Source of the DNA: Phaeosaccion multiseriatum
Taxonomy: Eukaryota; Ochrophyta, other classes
Length of the DNA stretch: 64,000 nucleotides
Direction: 5' to 3'
Assembly (NCBI GenBank): GCA_965112735.1
Contig: OZ218953.1
Location: 806,001 to 870,000 of the forward strand
Part shown: positions 1-9,719 of the stretch, one piece after another
How positions within the stretch are numbered: position 1 is the stretch's first letter
Layout: each line of letters opens with the position of its first letter
Translations under genes and position numbers: made by a program
The notes under the pieces: model-generated
Told to the model about the DNA's origin: nothing
The model's database searches: none
Seen by the model: only the letters and a program-made list of their open reading frames with translations

Positions 1-2523
1 TCCTCCTCCTCCTCCTCCTCCTCCTCCTCCTCCTCCTCCTCCTCTTCCTCCTCCTCCTCCTCCTCCTCCTTCTCCCATTCTCGCTCCTGCTCCTCCTCTA
101 CCTCCTCCTCCTGCTCATTTGCACCCGCTGCTTCTGACGGGAGAACGACGCGCATGACCTCTCCTCCTTCGTCTCCGTCTTCTTGCTCCTCATCACCCCC
201 ACCACCATTCCCCTCCCCTCCCCGCGACTTGTTGGTTGCTGCTATTACTACTACTGCTGCTGGAGGCGTGTGGTGGTCCGATTTAGTACTGGCGACGCTG
301 CTGGCTGGGCTGCTGATGCTGCCAGTGCTGGCGCTACTAACGGGGGAGGCACAGGGAGCCTTCGAAGAAGCAGCGGCTCTCGCTTTGGCTTTGGAGGGAA
401 GAGGGCTGTTCATGCTGCTGCTGCTGTGCTCTTGGGAGAGGAAGCCTTGGATTGGAGCCTGCTTTTGCAGTGCGGCGTTGAGATGGAAGGTCTGGCGGCT
501 TGCCTTCCACACCTCGTGGAGAGCATCCTTCAGTGCCTGGTGTCAGGAGGGCACGGTGGGTGGGGTGAGGGGGGAGGAGGCGGAAGTGAGTGAGTGAGTG
601 AGTGAGTGAGTGAGTGAGTGAGAGTGAGTGAGTGAGTGAGTGAGTGAGTGAGTAAGTGAGTGAGTGAGTGAGTGAGTGAGAGTGAGTGAGTCAGTGAGGG
701 AGTGAGTGAGTGAGAGAGTGAGTGAGTGAGTGAGAGAGTGAGTGAGTGAGTGAGTGAGTGACAGTGAGTGAGGGAGTGAGGGTGAGTGAGTGAGTGAGTG
801 AGTGAGAGTGAGTGAGTGAGTGACAGTGAGTGAGGGAGTGAGGGTGAGTGAGTGAGTGAGAGAGTGAGTGAGTGAGTGTGAGTGAGGGTGTGAGAGTGAG
901 AGAGTGAGTGAGTGAGTGAGTGAGTGAGTGAGTGAGTGAGTGAGTGAGTGAGTGAGTGAGTGAGTGAGTAAGTGAGTAAGTGAGTAAGTGAGTGAGTGAG
1001 TTGGTGAGTGAGTGAGTTAGTGAGAGTGAGTGAGTCAGTGAGTGAGTCAGTGAGTGAGTGAGTGAGTGAGTGAGTGACAGTGAGTGAGGGAGTGAGGGTG
1101 AGTGAGTGAGTGAGAGAGTGAGTGAGTGTGAGTGAGGGTGTGAGAGTGAGAGAGTGAGAGAGTGAGTGAGTGAGTGAGTGAATGTGCACGTGCCTCCTGG
1201 TGTCTTCTGAGCACTGACCTGAAGTATTTTGGCCTCATCTATGATGAAGATCTCTCGCTTGTCGGGCGTCACGTTCACGTCAAACGTGCCCTGTGTATCC
1301 ATTGGGACCAGAGCAGAGCAGCAGCAGCAGCAAGTCAGCACTTGGTAATACAGCAGTTGGTGATACAGCACCAGCAAAGGTAGCAAGTGCAAACCCCCTG
1401 ATACAATGGTATGCCAGCCCCACGACACACGCGACTCACTCACTCACTCACTCACTCACCGCCGGCAGCTGTAGATCCAACACGCAAGCAGGCTTCTGCT
1501 TCATCTCGTACTGCCGCCAGACCTCGTTCAGAGCCTAGTCACAGAAGTATCACCAACAGGGGAAGGGGGAAACCGAGAGAGAACCTCAGACTTGGCACCT
1601 ACCTACCGCAAGGAAGGCAGTGAACGGATGGCAGTCAACGGATGCAGCGCGAGTGCCCTCTCGAGACGTTCGCTCCGCTCCATCCCGAACAACCAACACA
1701 GTGCCTTCCCGCTCTTCATCCCTGCCTGCCCGGACTCCCTACCCTCCCCCCATCCCTCCCTCCCTCTCCCCCCCTATCCCCTCCCTCCCCACCTTGGTGA
1801 CCCTCGGCAGGTCCACAGGTCTCCCGTTGAGGAAGATGAATTGCCTGTCGTTGTCGCTTCGACCCACGCCCTCTCCCGCCTTGGACACCAGTCCTACTAT
1901 GCGGACAGGAGGGCAAGGGGTGGCATCCTCCTGCTCCTTCCCGCCCTCCTCCCCCTTCTCCTCCTTGCCCTCCCCCTCCTCTTCTTCCCTCTCCTCTTCT
2001 TGATCCTTCGCCAGCACGGGGTCACCTCCCTCCTTCTCGGCTGCTGGAGAGGAGGAGGAAGAGGAAGGGGCGACCTTTGCCTCTGCGTTGGAACCACCGC
2101 TGCCGCTGCCACTACCGCTGGCGCTACCACTGGCGCTGCTGCCCCCTCCTGTCTCTACGTGGAGGGGAATGAGAGTTGACATGAACTTTGCTCCAAACAC
2201 GTTCGTAACGTTGTGTTTGAGCGTGTTGTTGTTCTGTCGAGCAAAAGCAAAACGAAGGAGAGGGAGCGAGAAGGGTGAGGTGCCCTGATGCACCTTAAAT
2301 GAGACAACAAGCACCCCACTCACTAACCCACACACCCAACTCCCACCCACCCACCCGCCCACCGACTTACGCACCATCCACCCGCCCATCCATCCACCCA
2401 CGCACGCACCCACCCACCCAATGACATACCACATCCACCCACCTGGGTACTGATGAGAGTCTGCCTCTTGCCCGCCGCAGTCACGTTCGTCACTGAAATC
2501 AAATTAACACGCACCCAGGGCGA

Positions 2524-2556
<33 letters not shown>

Positions 2557-4055
2557 CAACGGCGCTGTCGGTCAGTATAAAGCACAAACACACACGCACT
2601 CGTACCCACGCACACACGCACACGCACCGGTGATGCGCACGCCCACGCTGACGAGTGCGTAGGCCTGCATGACACGCAAGAGCTTGTTGAACTGCGTCTT
2701 GATGTTACGCTTGAACTCGCCGCGGCGAACCGGCAGGGGGGAGAATATGTCTAAGAAGGGCAGGGCAGAGGGAAGGCGGCGCAGAGAAGGTGGGTGGGGT
2801 GGGTGGGGTGGGTGGGTGGGGAGGGTGGGTGGCGTAGGGTATGAAGAGGGGGGGGAAAGGACGAGCAACACACCCAAACAGACACTTCCACTCGTACGCC
2901 CATCTTACCCGTGACACTCACTGTGGTGCCCACTTGCCGAGGAGCCATGTCCTGTCGTTGGTGTGTGTAGGGTGGGAGAAGGCAGACAAGACGGCAAGGC
3001 AGGCAGGAGAGAAGGCAGACGGGTAGGCCCGGTTGATTCATGGGGGTTCAGATGGCGAGTCAGATGAAAGAGACAAACGGCAGTGGACGACAAGGTTTGG
3101 CTGATGGCTCGCTGCGAGCAGGCCACACGCAAGTGCAGGACACGGGCCTGTGGTCATAAAGCCAATGGCGAGTGTTGTATGTAGTGTGTAGCAAGTATTG
3201 ACCGGGGAGCGAGAGGGAGGGGAGGGAAGGAGGGAAGAGAGTGCACCTACCGGACCCAGAGAGGCACCCCACTATTACCAATACTACCGCTATTGCTGCT
3301 GCTATTGGTACACCATCCACCACTACTGCTGCTGCAGCTCTTTTACCTCTTTCTCCAGGCTACAGGTCCGCGAGTAGGAGAGCTTCCTGCCCACCGATTG
3401 GTCCGCGGTGCGTGTGGTGACCGTGAAGGTTCCCGCCAGCTCGCACAGAGAGCTCAGTGCCTCGCCCCGGAAGCCGAAGGACGTCACATGCGCCAGATCC
3501 TAGGCGGATTGGAGGGGATATTATCATGAGGATCGGGTAAGGGAGAGAGGGAGGGCAGGGGTTGTTCTCTCTTCTGTCATGTGCATGTCTGCCCTCCGGA
3601 AGGGACGCTGCACTCACCTCGAAGGCGGAGAGCTTGCTGGTGTGGTACTTTTTGACGAGCCCCTGGTAGTTGGCTGGGGACACTCCTCCGCCGTTGTCGC
3701 TCACCTCGAGCAAGTCGATGCCTTTGTCCTTTAGCTTTACCTCCACGTGCTTGGCGCCAGCATCCTAGGGGAGACGGAAGATGGACCAGAGAATGGGGGT
3801 GAGGGCTTCCCAACAGAGAGGAGGCAGGTACCACGAGAGATGATGTAACACAGTCGATCCAAATGGCACGGAAGGACGATGAGAGGGAGAGAGAGGGTGG
3901 CGATTCAAGTGGAAAGAGCTGTAAATCCCCCCCCCCTTACTCACAATGGCATTCTCTACGAGCTCCTTCGCCGCTGTGGCCAAGTCAGTCACCACTTGGC
4001 CACTGCAGATGCGGGCCACCGACACCTTGTCGATGGCCTCAATGCGAGACGCCAT
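1..4055 (-). CDS. PMS2: PMS2-type MutL mismatch-repair ATPase (partial, 3' end outside window)
   Basis: Ten exons can be joined in frame on the minus strand: 4055-3945, 3764-3618, 3499-3347, 2951-2909, 2750-2628, 2492-2443, 2233-1793, 1534-1460, 1290-1219 and 536 to the window edge. The first ATG at 4055 opens with MASRIEAIDKVSVARICSGQ. The GHKL ATPase motifs are visible: ELVENAIDAGA (catalytic Glu31), SDNGGGV, and TSFGFRGEALSSL. These are followed by the transducer segments FSPLPVRRGEFKRNI, GVGRSDNDRQFIFLNGRP and FDVNVTPDKREI, all typical of PMS2/Pms1. In yeast and humans this protein pairs with MLH1 in MutL-alpha and nicks the daughter strand. Exon 7 carries a Ser/Gly-then-Glu/Lys-rich insertion of about 75 residues between the two halves of the transducer domain. 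After the N-terminal domain the linker becomes Ser/Ala-rich and then poly-Glu, and continues out of the window, so the endonuclease domain cannot be seen. Assignment to PMS2 rather than MLH1 rests on the motif wording. Confidence 0.88.
586..1181. repeat. (GTGA)n microsatellite, about 600 bp, in PMS2 intron 9
   Basis: Almost continuous gtga/gagt tetranucleotide with scattered single-base changes (gagag, gaca, gtaa). It fills most of the intron between exons 9 and 10. On the coding strand it reads TCAC, so it is pyrimidine-rich and could serve as an extended polypyrimidine tract before the acceptor at 537. Its translations in any frame are artefacts. Confidence 0.95.
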
Positions 4056-4340
4056 TGTTCCCTTCCTTCTATAGTTCTCCCCACTCTGACAGCTAAGCAA
4101 CAACAGCCCGTCCACTCTTCCCCGGCTGGGAAAGGGGACTACTACGGCTCTTTCTCTGAGGGAGAGGGTCTCAGCAGCTGGATAGGAGAAGACAGAAGAG
4201 GGGGGGGGGGGGAGGAGAGAGACGGAGAGGAGAGAAAGTGAGTTTTAAAAAAAATGGCAGCTGATGGGAGTGCCTGGGTGTGGGGGTGTGGGAAAAAAGG
4301 AAGGAAGAAGAATAAGTGTAATCGCAAATAGGCAATAGTG
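4056..4340. promoter_or_regulatory. Divergent intergenic region between PMS2-like and FNIP genes
   Basis: 285 bp separate two divergent start codons, so both promoters must lie here or overlap the genes. A poly-G run (4201-4212) and an A-rich stretch (4246-4253) are the only notable features. No TATA box could be assigned with confidence. Confidence 0.45.
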
Positions 4341-6212
4341 ATGGCCCCTGAGGGGAGCAACACGTTTGATGGGACTGCGGGATTGCGAATCGTAGCGAGG
4401 CTCTTCTCAAGCAAGGACCTGTGGGGTGTGTGCAAGGAGGTTGATGAGGTCACCTCCCGAACTATCACGGTCAACGGCAGCAAGTTCTTGGGCAGACTGA
4501 AGCTGCAGAAAGAAGAGGAGGAAAGAAGAAATGGGGGTGCCAGCGCTGCTGCTGCGGCGGCTGACGGAGGGGGGGGAAGATCGAGGAGGACTCGGGCGAG
4601 GCAGAAGGAGGAGCAGCAGGGGCGCCGTGGACAGATGCAGCGCAGCATTCACAACCGGGGGTTCTTTCGCGTCACAGCCGTGAGGTTGCACGACATGGTG
4701 CACAAATCTGGGACAAGCTACGAGGACGCCCTTCGTGATGGGGAGGCTCTCGTGACGACCACCTTGGCGGTGCTACCAACATCGGTTAAGCATGTCAGCT
4801 TCGCAGGATATCACGGCCCCTTTCAAGCCGGCTTAGCTCTACCAAGCACTGTGGAGGCGGTGGACTTTGGTATGTGTTTCAATCAACATGTCCATCTTCC
4901 TTTGTCCCTGAAGAGTGTTCTGTTTGGGAACGAATTCAATCAGCATGTGGACCTTCCTTGTGGTGTGGAGGAGGTGGTGATGGGGACTTCCTTTAACCGC
5001 CCTCTCGTCCTCCCTGCCTCGGTGAAGCGGATTGAGTTTTGCTTGGGTTCCATATTCAATCAGCTGCTGACCCTTCCTGACGGTGTGTGGAAGGTGACGA
5101 TGGGGATGGACTTCAACCTCCCTCTCGTCCTCCCTGCCTCGGTGAAGTGGATTGAGTTTAGCCTGTTTTCCATATTCAATCGGCCGTTGACCCTTCCTGA
5201 CGGTGTGTTGAAGGTGACGATGGGGCGCGCCTTCAACCTCCCTCTCGTCCTCCCTGCCTCGGTGAAGTGGATTGAGTTTAGCCTGTTTTCCATATTCAAT
5301 CAGCCGTTGACCCTTCCTGACGGTGTGGAGGACGTGAAGATGGGGCCCGACTTCAACCAGCAGTTGACCCTTCCTGACGGTGTGGAGAACGTGAAGATGG
5401 GGCGCGACTTTAACCTCCCTCTCGTCCTCCCTGACTCGGTGAAGAAGATTACGTTCGGCGAGGGATCCCGATTCAATCAGCCTCTGGTCCTTCCTGATGG
5501 TGTGGAGGACGTGTGGATGGAGGGCGAGTTTAACCTCCCGCTGGTCATTCCTCCCTCAGTGAAGACGGTTCATTTTGGTAGACGCTTCAATCAGCAGTTG
5601 ACCCTTCCTGACGGTGTAGAGAAGGTGATGATAGAGGGAGACTTTAACCTCCCTCTCGTCCTCCCTGCCTCGGTGAAGGTGGTTGCGTTCGAGGAGGCTT
5701 CGGTTTTCAATCAGCACTTGACCCTTCCTGACGGTTTGGAGAAGATGTACATGCGGGGAGACTTTAACCTCCCTCTCGTCCTCCCTGCCTCGGTGAAGGT
5801 GGTTGAGTTTGGGGCGGCTTCCGTTTTCAATCAGCACTTGACCCTTCCTGACGGTTTGGAGAAGATATACATGGCGGGTGCCTTCAACTCCGCTCTCGTC
5901 CTCCCTCCCTCGCTGAAGCAACTTCGATTTGACTTCGCTTCCAAGTTCAATCAGCCTCTTCTTCTGCCTTGCGGCCTGGAGAGGCTGGCGCTGGGAGCTG
6001 CCTTCAGTTTTCCTCTCATCACTATTCCTGCTTCGCTTCAGCTTCTCATCCTGGCAGGTGAGTACGCCTGCCCCCTGCCAGCAGATGTACCCGATGGGCT
6101 GCAGGTGCTGAGATATGCAAACAAGGACGATGTCTACCGCAGTGAAGTTATCTGCGAAGCTTTCAGGACCTTCCGATCCGAGGAGGAGTATATGAAGTCG
6201 ATCTTTCGCTAG
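4341..6212 (+). CDS. FNIP-repeat protein, intronless
   Basis: 623 residues from ATG 4341 to TAG 6212 with no intron, unlike most neighbours. Residues 1-140 hold an Ala/Gly-rich low-complexity patch and a basic patch. From about residue 145 to 590 the protein is an array of leucine-rich-like FNIP repeats of about 20-22 residues. Two types alternate: FN.PLVLPASVK..F and FNQ.LTLPDGVE.V.M. FNIP repeats are known from Dictyostelium and giant-virus proteins, where they form solenoids for protein binding. Two 120-bp units (5112-5231 and 5232-5351) are nearly identical in DNA, showing recent tandem growth. No F-box, kinase or membrane segment is seen, so the array probably acts as a binding scaffold. 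The ATG is preceded directly by an in-frame GTG that I did not use. The partner and pathway are unknown. Confidence 0.85.
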   Translation: MAPEGSNTFDGTAGLRIVARLFSSKDLWGVCKEVDEVTSRTITVNGSKFLGRLKLQKEEEERRNGGASAAAAAADGGGGRSRRTRARQKEEQQGRRGQMQRSIHNRGFFRVTAVRLHDMVHKSGTSYEDALRDGEALVTTTLAVLPTSVKHVSFAGYHGPFQAGLALPSTVEAVDFGMCFNQHVHLPLSLKSVLFGNEFNQHVDLPCGVEEVVMGTSFNRPLVLPASVKRIEFCLGSIFNQLLTLPDGVWKVTMGMDFNLPLVLPASVKWIEFSLFSIFNRPLTLPDGVLKVTMGRAFNLPLVLPASVKWIEFSLFSIFNQPLTLPDGVEDVKMGPDFNQQLTLPDGVENVKMGRDFNLPLVLPDSVKKITFGEGSRFNQPLVLPDGVEDVWMEGEFNLPLVIPPSVKTVHFGRRFNQQLTLPDGVEKVMIEGDFNLPLVLPASVKVVAFEEASVFNQHLTLPDGLEKMYMRGDFNLPLVLPASVKVVEFGAASVFNQHLTLPDGLEKIYMAGAFNSALVLPPSLKQLRFDFASKFNQPLLLPCGLERLALGAAFSFPLITIPASLQLLILAGEYACPLPADVPDGLQVLRYANKDDVYRSEVICEAFRTFRSEEEYMKSIFR

Positions 6213-6387
6213 ACTGATACCTACCCTCTGAATTGTTCGGACCGGGAGGTGTCAGTATAGCAAAAGTACGACTTGTAACAGGAGCCCCCCCCCTGAGCAG
6301 GAGGAAGGAGAAGGTGACTCTATCGGTTGATGCGTTGGACAGGAGCATTTTTCTCACCAAGAGGAAGAGGTGCGTGGGTAGGAAGGA

Positions 6388-6441
6388 AAGGAAGGAAGTA
6401 GATAGATAGGTAGGTAGGTAGGTAGGTAGGTAGGTAGGTAG
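6388..6441. repeat. (TAGG)n microsatellite
   Basis: Tandem gata/ggta tetranucleotides in the convergent gap between the FNIP gene stop (6212) and the kinase stop (6482). The remainder of the 270-bp gap shows nothing else recognisable. Confidence 0.85.
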
Positions 6442-6469
6442 GGGGAAGAAGAAAAGGGAAATATAATAA

Positions 6470-6481
6470 TACTTCGTAGTA
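6470..6481. other. 12-bp hairpin motif TACTTCGTAGTA next to the kinase stop codon
   Basis: Directly 3' of the kinase TAA. TACT and AGTA pair around TCGT, and flanking TAA/TTA extends the stem to 7 bp. Identical 12-mers occur at 32998-33009 and, inverted, at 45439-45450. Confidence 0.6.
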
Positions 6482-9400
6482 TTATATGCCAAACTTGCCG
6501 TGTGCGTCAAAGTCCTGCAGCAGCTGCTGGGCAATCTCCGCCACGAGCACCTGCGTCTCGTTGCCCGCCAAGCGGCTCACAGATGGGTAGAGGTCGAAGT
6601 CCCTCAGCAGGGCCCGAGGGTTGGCGTGCTGTGTAAAGACGATCTTGAGCATGCTCAGCAGGGCCTTGCCTACGAGTGCCTTGGGGTAGTGCAGGCGCTC
6701 CTTCACCTCCTCCACGAAGCGAGGCTCCCTCCCCAGGGCTTGCGCCAGTCCGCTCGAGCGCTGCGGGTGGGTGGGATTATATTGTATATATATATACATA
6801 TACATATATATAGAGTGGGGTGGTTTGGGGTGTGTGGTTGAATAAAATTGGTGCTGGTGGGTTGAGTGTGTTCGTTTCTGGTTGTTTGGTCCCGTAGTTT
6901 ATTCTACCCCGCTCCATACCCACCCCGTCTGCATCATGGTATAGAAGCTCATTCAGCACCGCATTTGACATCCATCTCTTGATTCGGCATTGGGCAAGGA
7001 CCATCAAACTGAAACGCAAACTGCGCCACTCTCATCCCATTGCTGACTTACTGAATCCAGTCACTCTCCCTTCCTTACCTGCATCATGGCGTGCAGCTCC
7101 TTCACCACCACCTCGAACTCTGCCTGCTGCGAGGCACAGTAGATGTCGATCAGCACGGCCAGGTGCGCCTTGCGAGTGAGTAGCTGGGTCATTCGCTCGT
7201 GGTCGTTCAGCAACCACACACTCAAAGCGCGGAAACACGTCACGTGCCACTGTCGATCTCGGCGGTTGGCCATCAGGTCCAAGTAGAACTCTGTTTTTCA
7301 GTTCAAAAGTTCGAAAGTTGGTTGTGTTTTGCCATTTGTGGCGTGCCATTGCAATACCAAGAGGGAAAGGCGAGAAGCAAGGGGAAAAGATGAGAGGTGT
7401 TATGTTATGACACGGAAAGGTCTTGGCAGAGATAGTAAGCGGGCATCTCGCTGATCTCGCTCACCTGCTCCTTTCCGCCTTCCTCCTCCCCCTCAACACC
7501 CATCCGCACATACACACACACATACACACACAAACACACACATACACACACATACACACACATACACACACATACACAAACACACACTCACACACACATA
7601 CACACACATTACACACACACATACACACACTCACACACACACACACACACACTCACACACACACACACACTCACCCGCGCTGCCGCAGTTCCAAAGGATG
7701 TCCCTGACGGTATTGGAGGTGTGTGCCATATCGCATATAATGTTGAGTGCAAACTGCTTCATACGAGACTCCTCTCGGATGCAGCGCATGAGGTGCGGCA
7801 CAAACCCAGCCACCGCCGCCTTCTCCTGCCGCTTCTTGATGAGCCTGCAGAGGTAGAAGAGGCACTGGAACACTTGGTTCTCCACCTCCTTCACGCCGCC
7901 GCCAGGGGTGCTGGACCCGCTGCCCCTGCGATGGCTGCCCGCATGACTGCTACCCGGAGTAGTCATGCCGGTATGACTGCGGCTGCTGCCACTGCCAGTG
8001 CCACTGCCACTGCTACTGGGCCCTCCTCCTCCTCCTCCTCCTCCTCCTGCTGCTGATGATGCTGCTGCTGCTGGCCCTCCTTTGATGCCCCCTCCCATTA
8101 TGCTGCCCCCTCCGCCCACCTCTCCATCTCGCCCAGAAGAGACCCCTGTGCCTGTGCGTGAAAACAGAGGACACGCGCGAGACGTGGGTGTGGAAGGTGG
8201 AAACAGTAAGGAAACAGTATAGAAATAGGAAAGGTCTAAGTTTTAAAGGGAACGCATCGTAACGTTCCTGCTCGGTATAGGGGGAAGCACATACACCAAC
8301 TCGGAGTCCACATACCCACTCCTTCATCACCTTCCTCAATCGGAAGCAGCCAGCAGCTCATAGAAGCAAACCGTCCAGTTTCTATCGACGGACTATCTTT
8401 GGGCTGTGTCAATAATATATGTCAATGAATAAGCAAGATGATGCACGCCACGCCGAACGACCACCCCTCCCCACCCCCCTCACCCCATCCACCCCTCTCA
8501 CTTACTGTGAAACAGGTCGTCGTCCCCTGGTCTATGCAGGAGAGAGATGAGGGTGGGTATGGCGTCGGCGTCGTCCAGCCTCTCCAGCGTGAAGGGGTCC
8601 ATGGAGATGTTCTTGAGTACGAGCAGGAGCGTCACAACGAGCCTGTGCAGCTGGGGAGGGGGCTTGTGTTGGCTGTGGGGCCGCACAGCAGTTGGTGATA
8701 CTGCCGTTCGTGGTATAGCAGTTGGTGGTACAGCGGTGGGTGGTAGAGCAGTTGGTGGTACAGCAGCAGTTGGTAGTACAGCAGCTGTGTTGGAGGCCTT
8801 TCGAAGAGCGTCCAACACTCCTTCGAGACAGCCCTCCTTGGTCATGCCCTCCTTCACGACTCGGTCACTCTTGCTAAAGTTTGTCAAAATCTCGGCCTGT
8901 TCGCATGGCAGGAGAAGGGAGGGAGGGAGGGAGGGAGGGAGGGAGGGAAGGAAGGAGGAGAGAGGAGGGAGGAGGGAGAAGGGAGGAGGGCAGTCGTTAA
9001 ATTAAGCACAGATTGAGAGGGAAGTCCCAGTGAAATGGGCGAACAAGCGCGCGACTCAGCGGCTCCAACTCCAACTCTTGTATGACCAACACACTCACAT
9101 GTTTCTCCAAGTACGCCCAAGTGGTCTCTGCCCCGCCCTCTTCTTCTCCATCCCCCGCCCCTACCCCTGCCCCATTAGCTGCTACCCCGCTGGGAGGCGG
9201 CGAAGCATCACCAGCACCACCAACCCCAGTTCCTGCAGCAGCAGTTGGTGATACAGCAGCAGCAGCAGCAGCCTTGGCGGCCTCTCTACGGAGAGCCGCG
9301 TCGAGCATCGTGCCAAAGCTTGTCATGACGTGCGCCAGCAGGCCGAGGCGCAGGAAGAGCCTGCAAAAGTCGTTCCGTCTGCTGCGCTGGAGGTCGAACA

Positions 9401-9688
9401 CGCGAAGCACGCCGTCAATGCCCAAATGCACCAAGGTCAGCGCGTCGTCTTGCTGCTGCCCCGCCGCTTGGCTGCGGCTGCTGTTGATGAGTAGCTGCTG
9501 CTGCTGCTGCTGCTGTATCGCCAACTGCTGCTGCTCCTGCTGCTGCTGTGGCGACAAGTACTGCTGCTGCTGTGGTTGCGCCTTGCTACCCTTGCGCAGA
9601 AAAGCCGCAGTCCGCCCTAACAGAATCCCTCCTGATCCTCCTCCTCCTCCTCTTGCTGGCGCTGCTGGTGCTGCTGTTATTGCTCGTT

Positions 9689-9719
<31 letters not shown>

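Noticed and set aside
530-1240. Long minus-strand frames of SLTHSLTH repeats
   Set aside because: Pure translation of the (GTGA)n intronic microsatellite; the flanking PMS2 exons splice across it.
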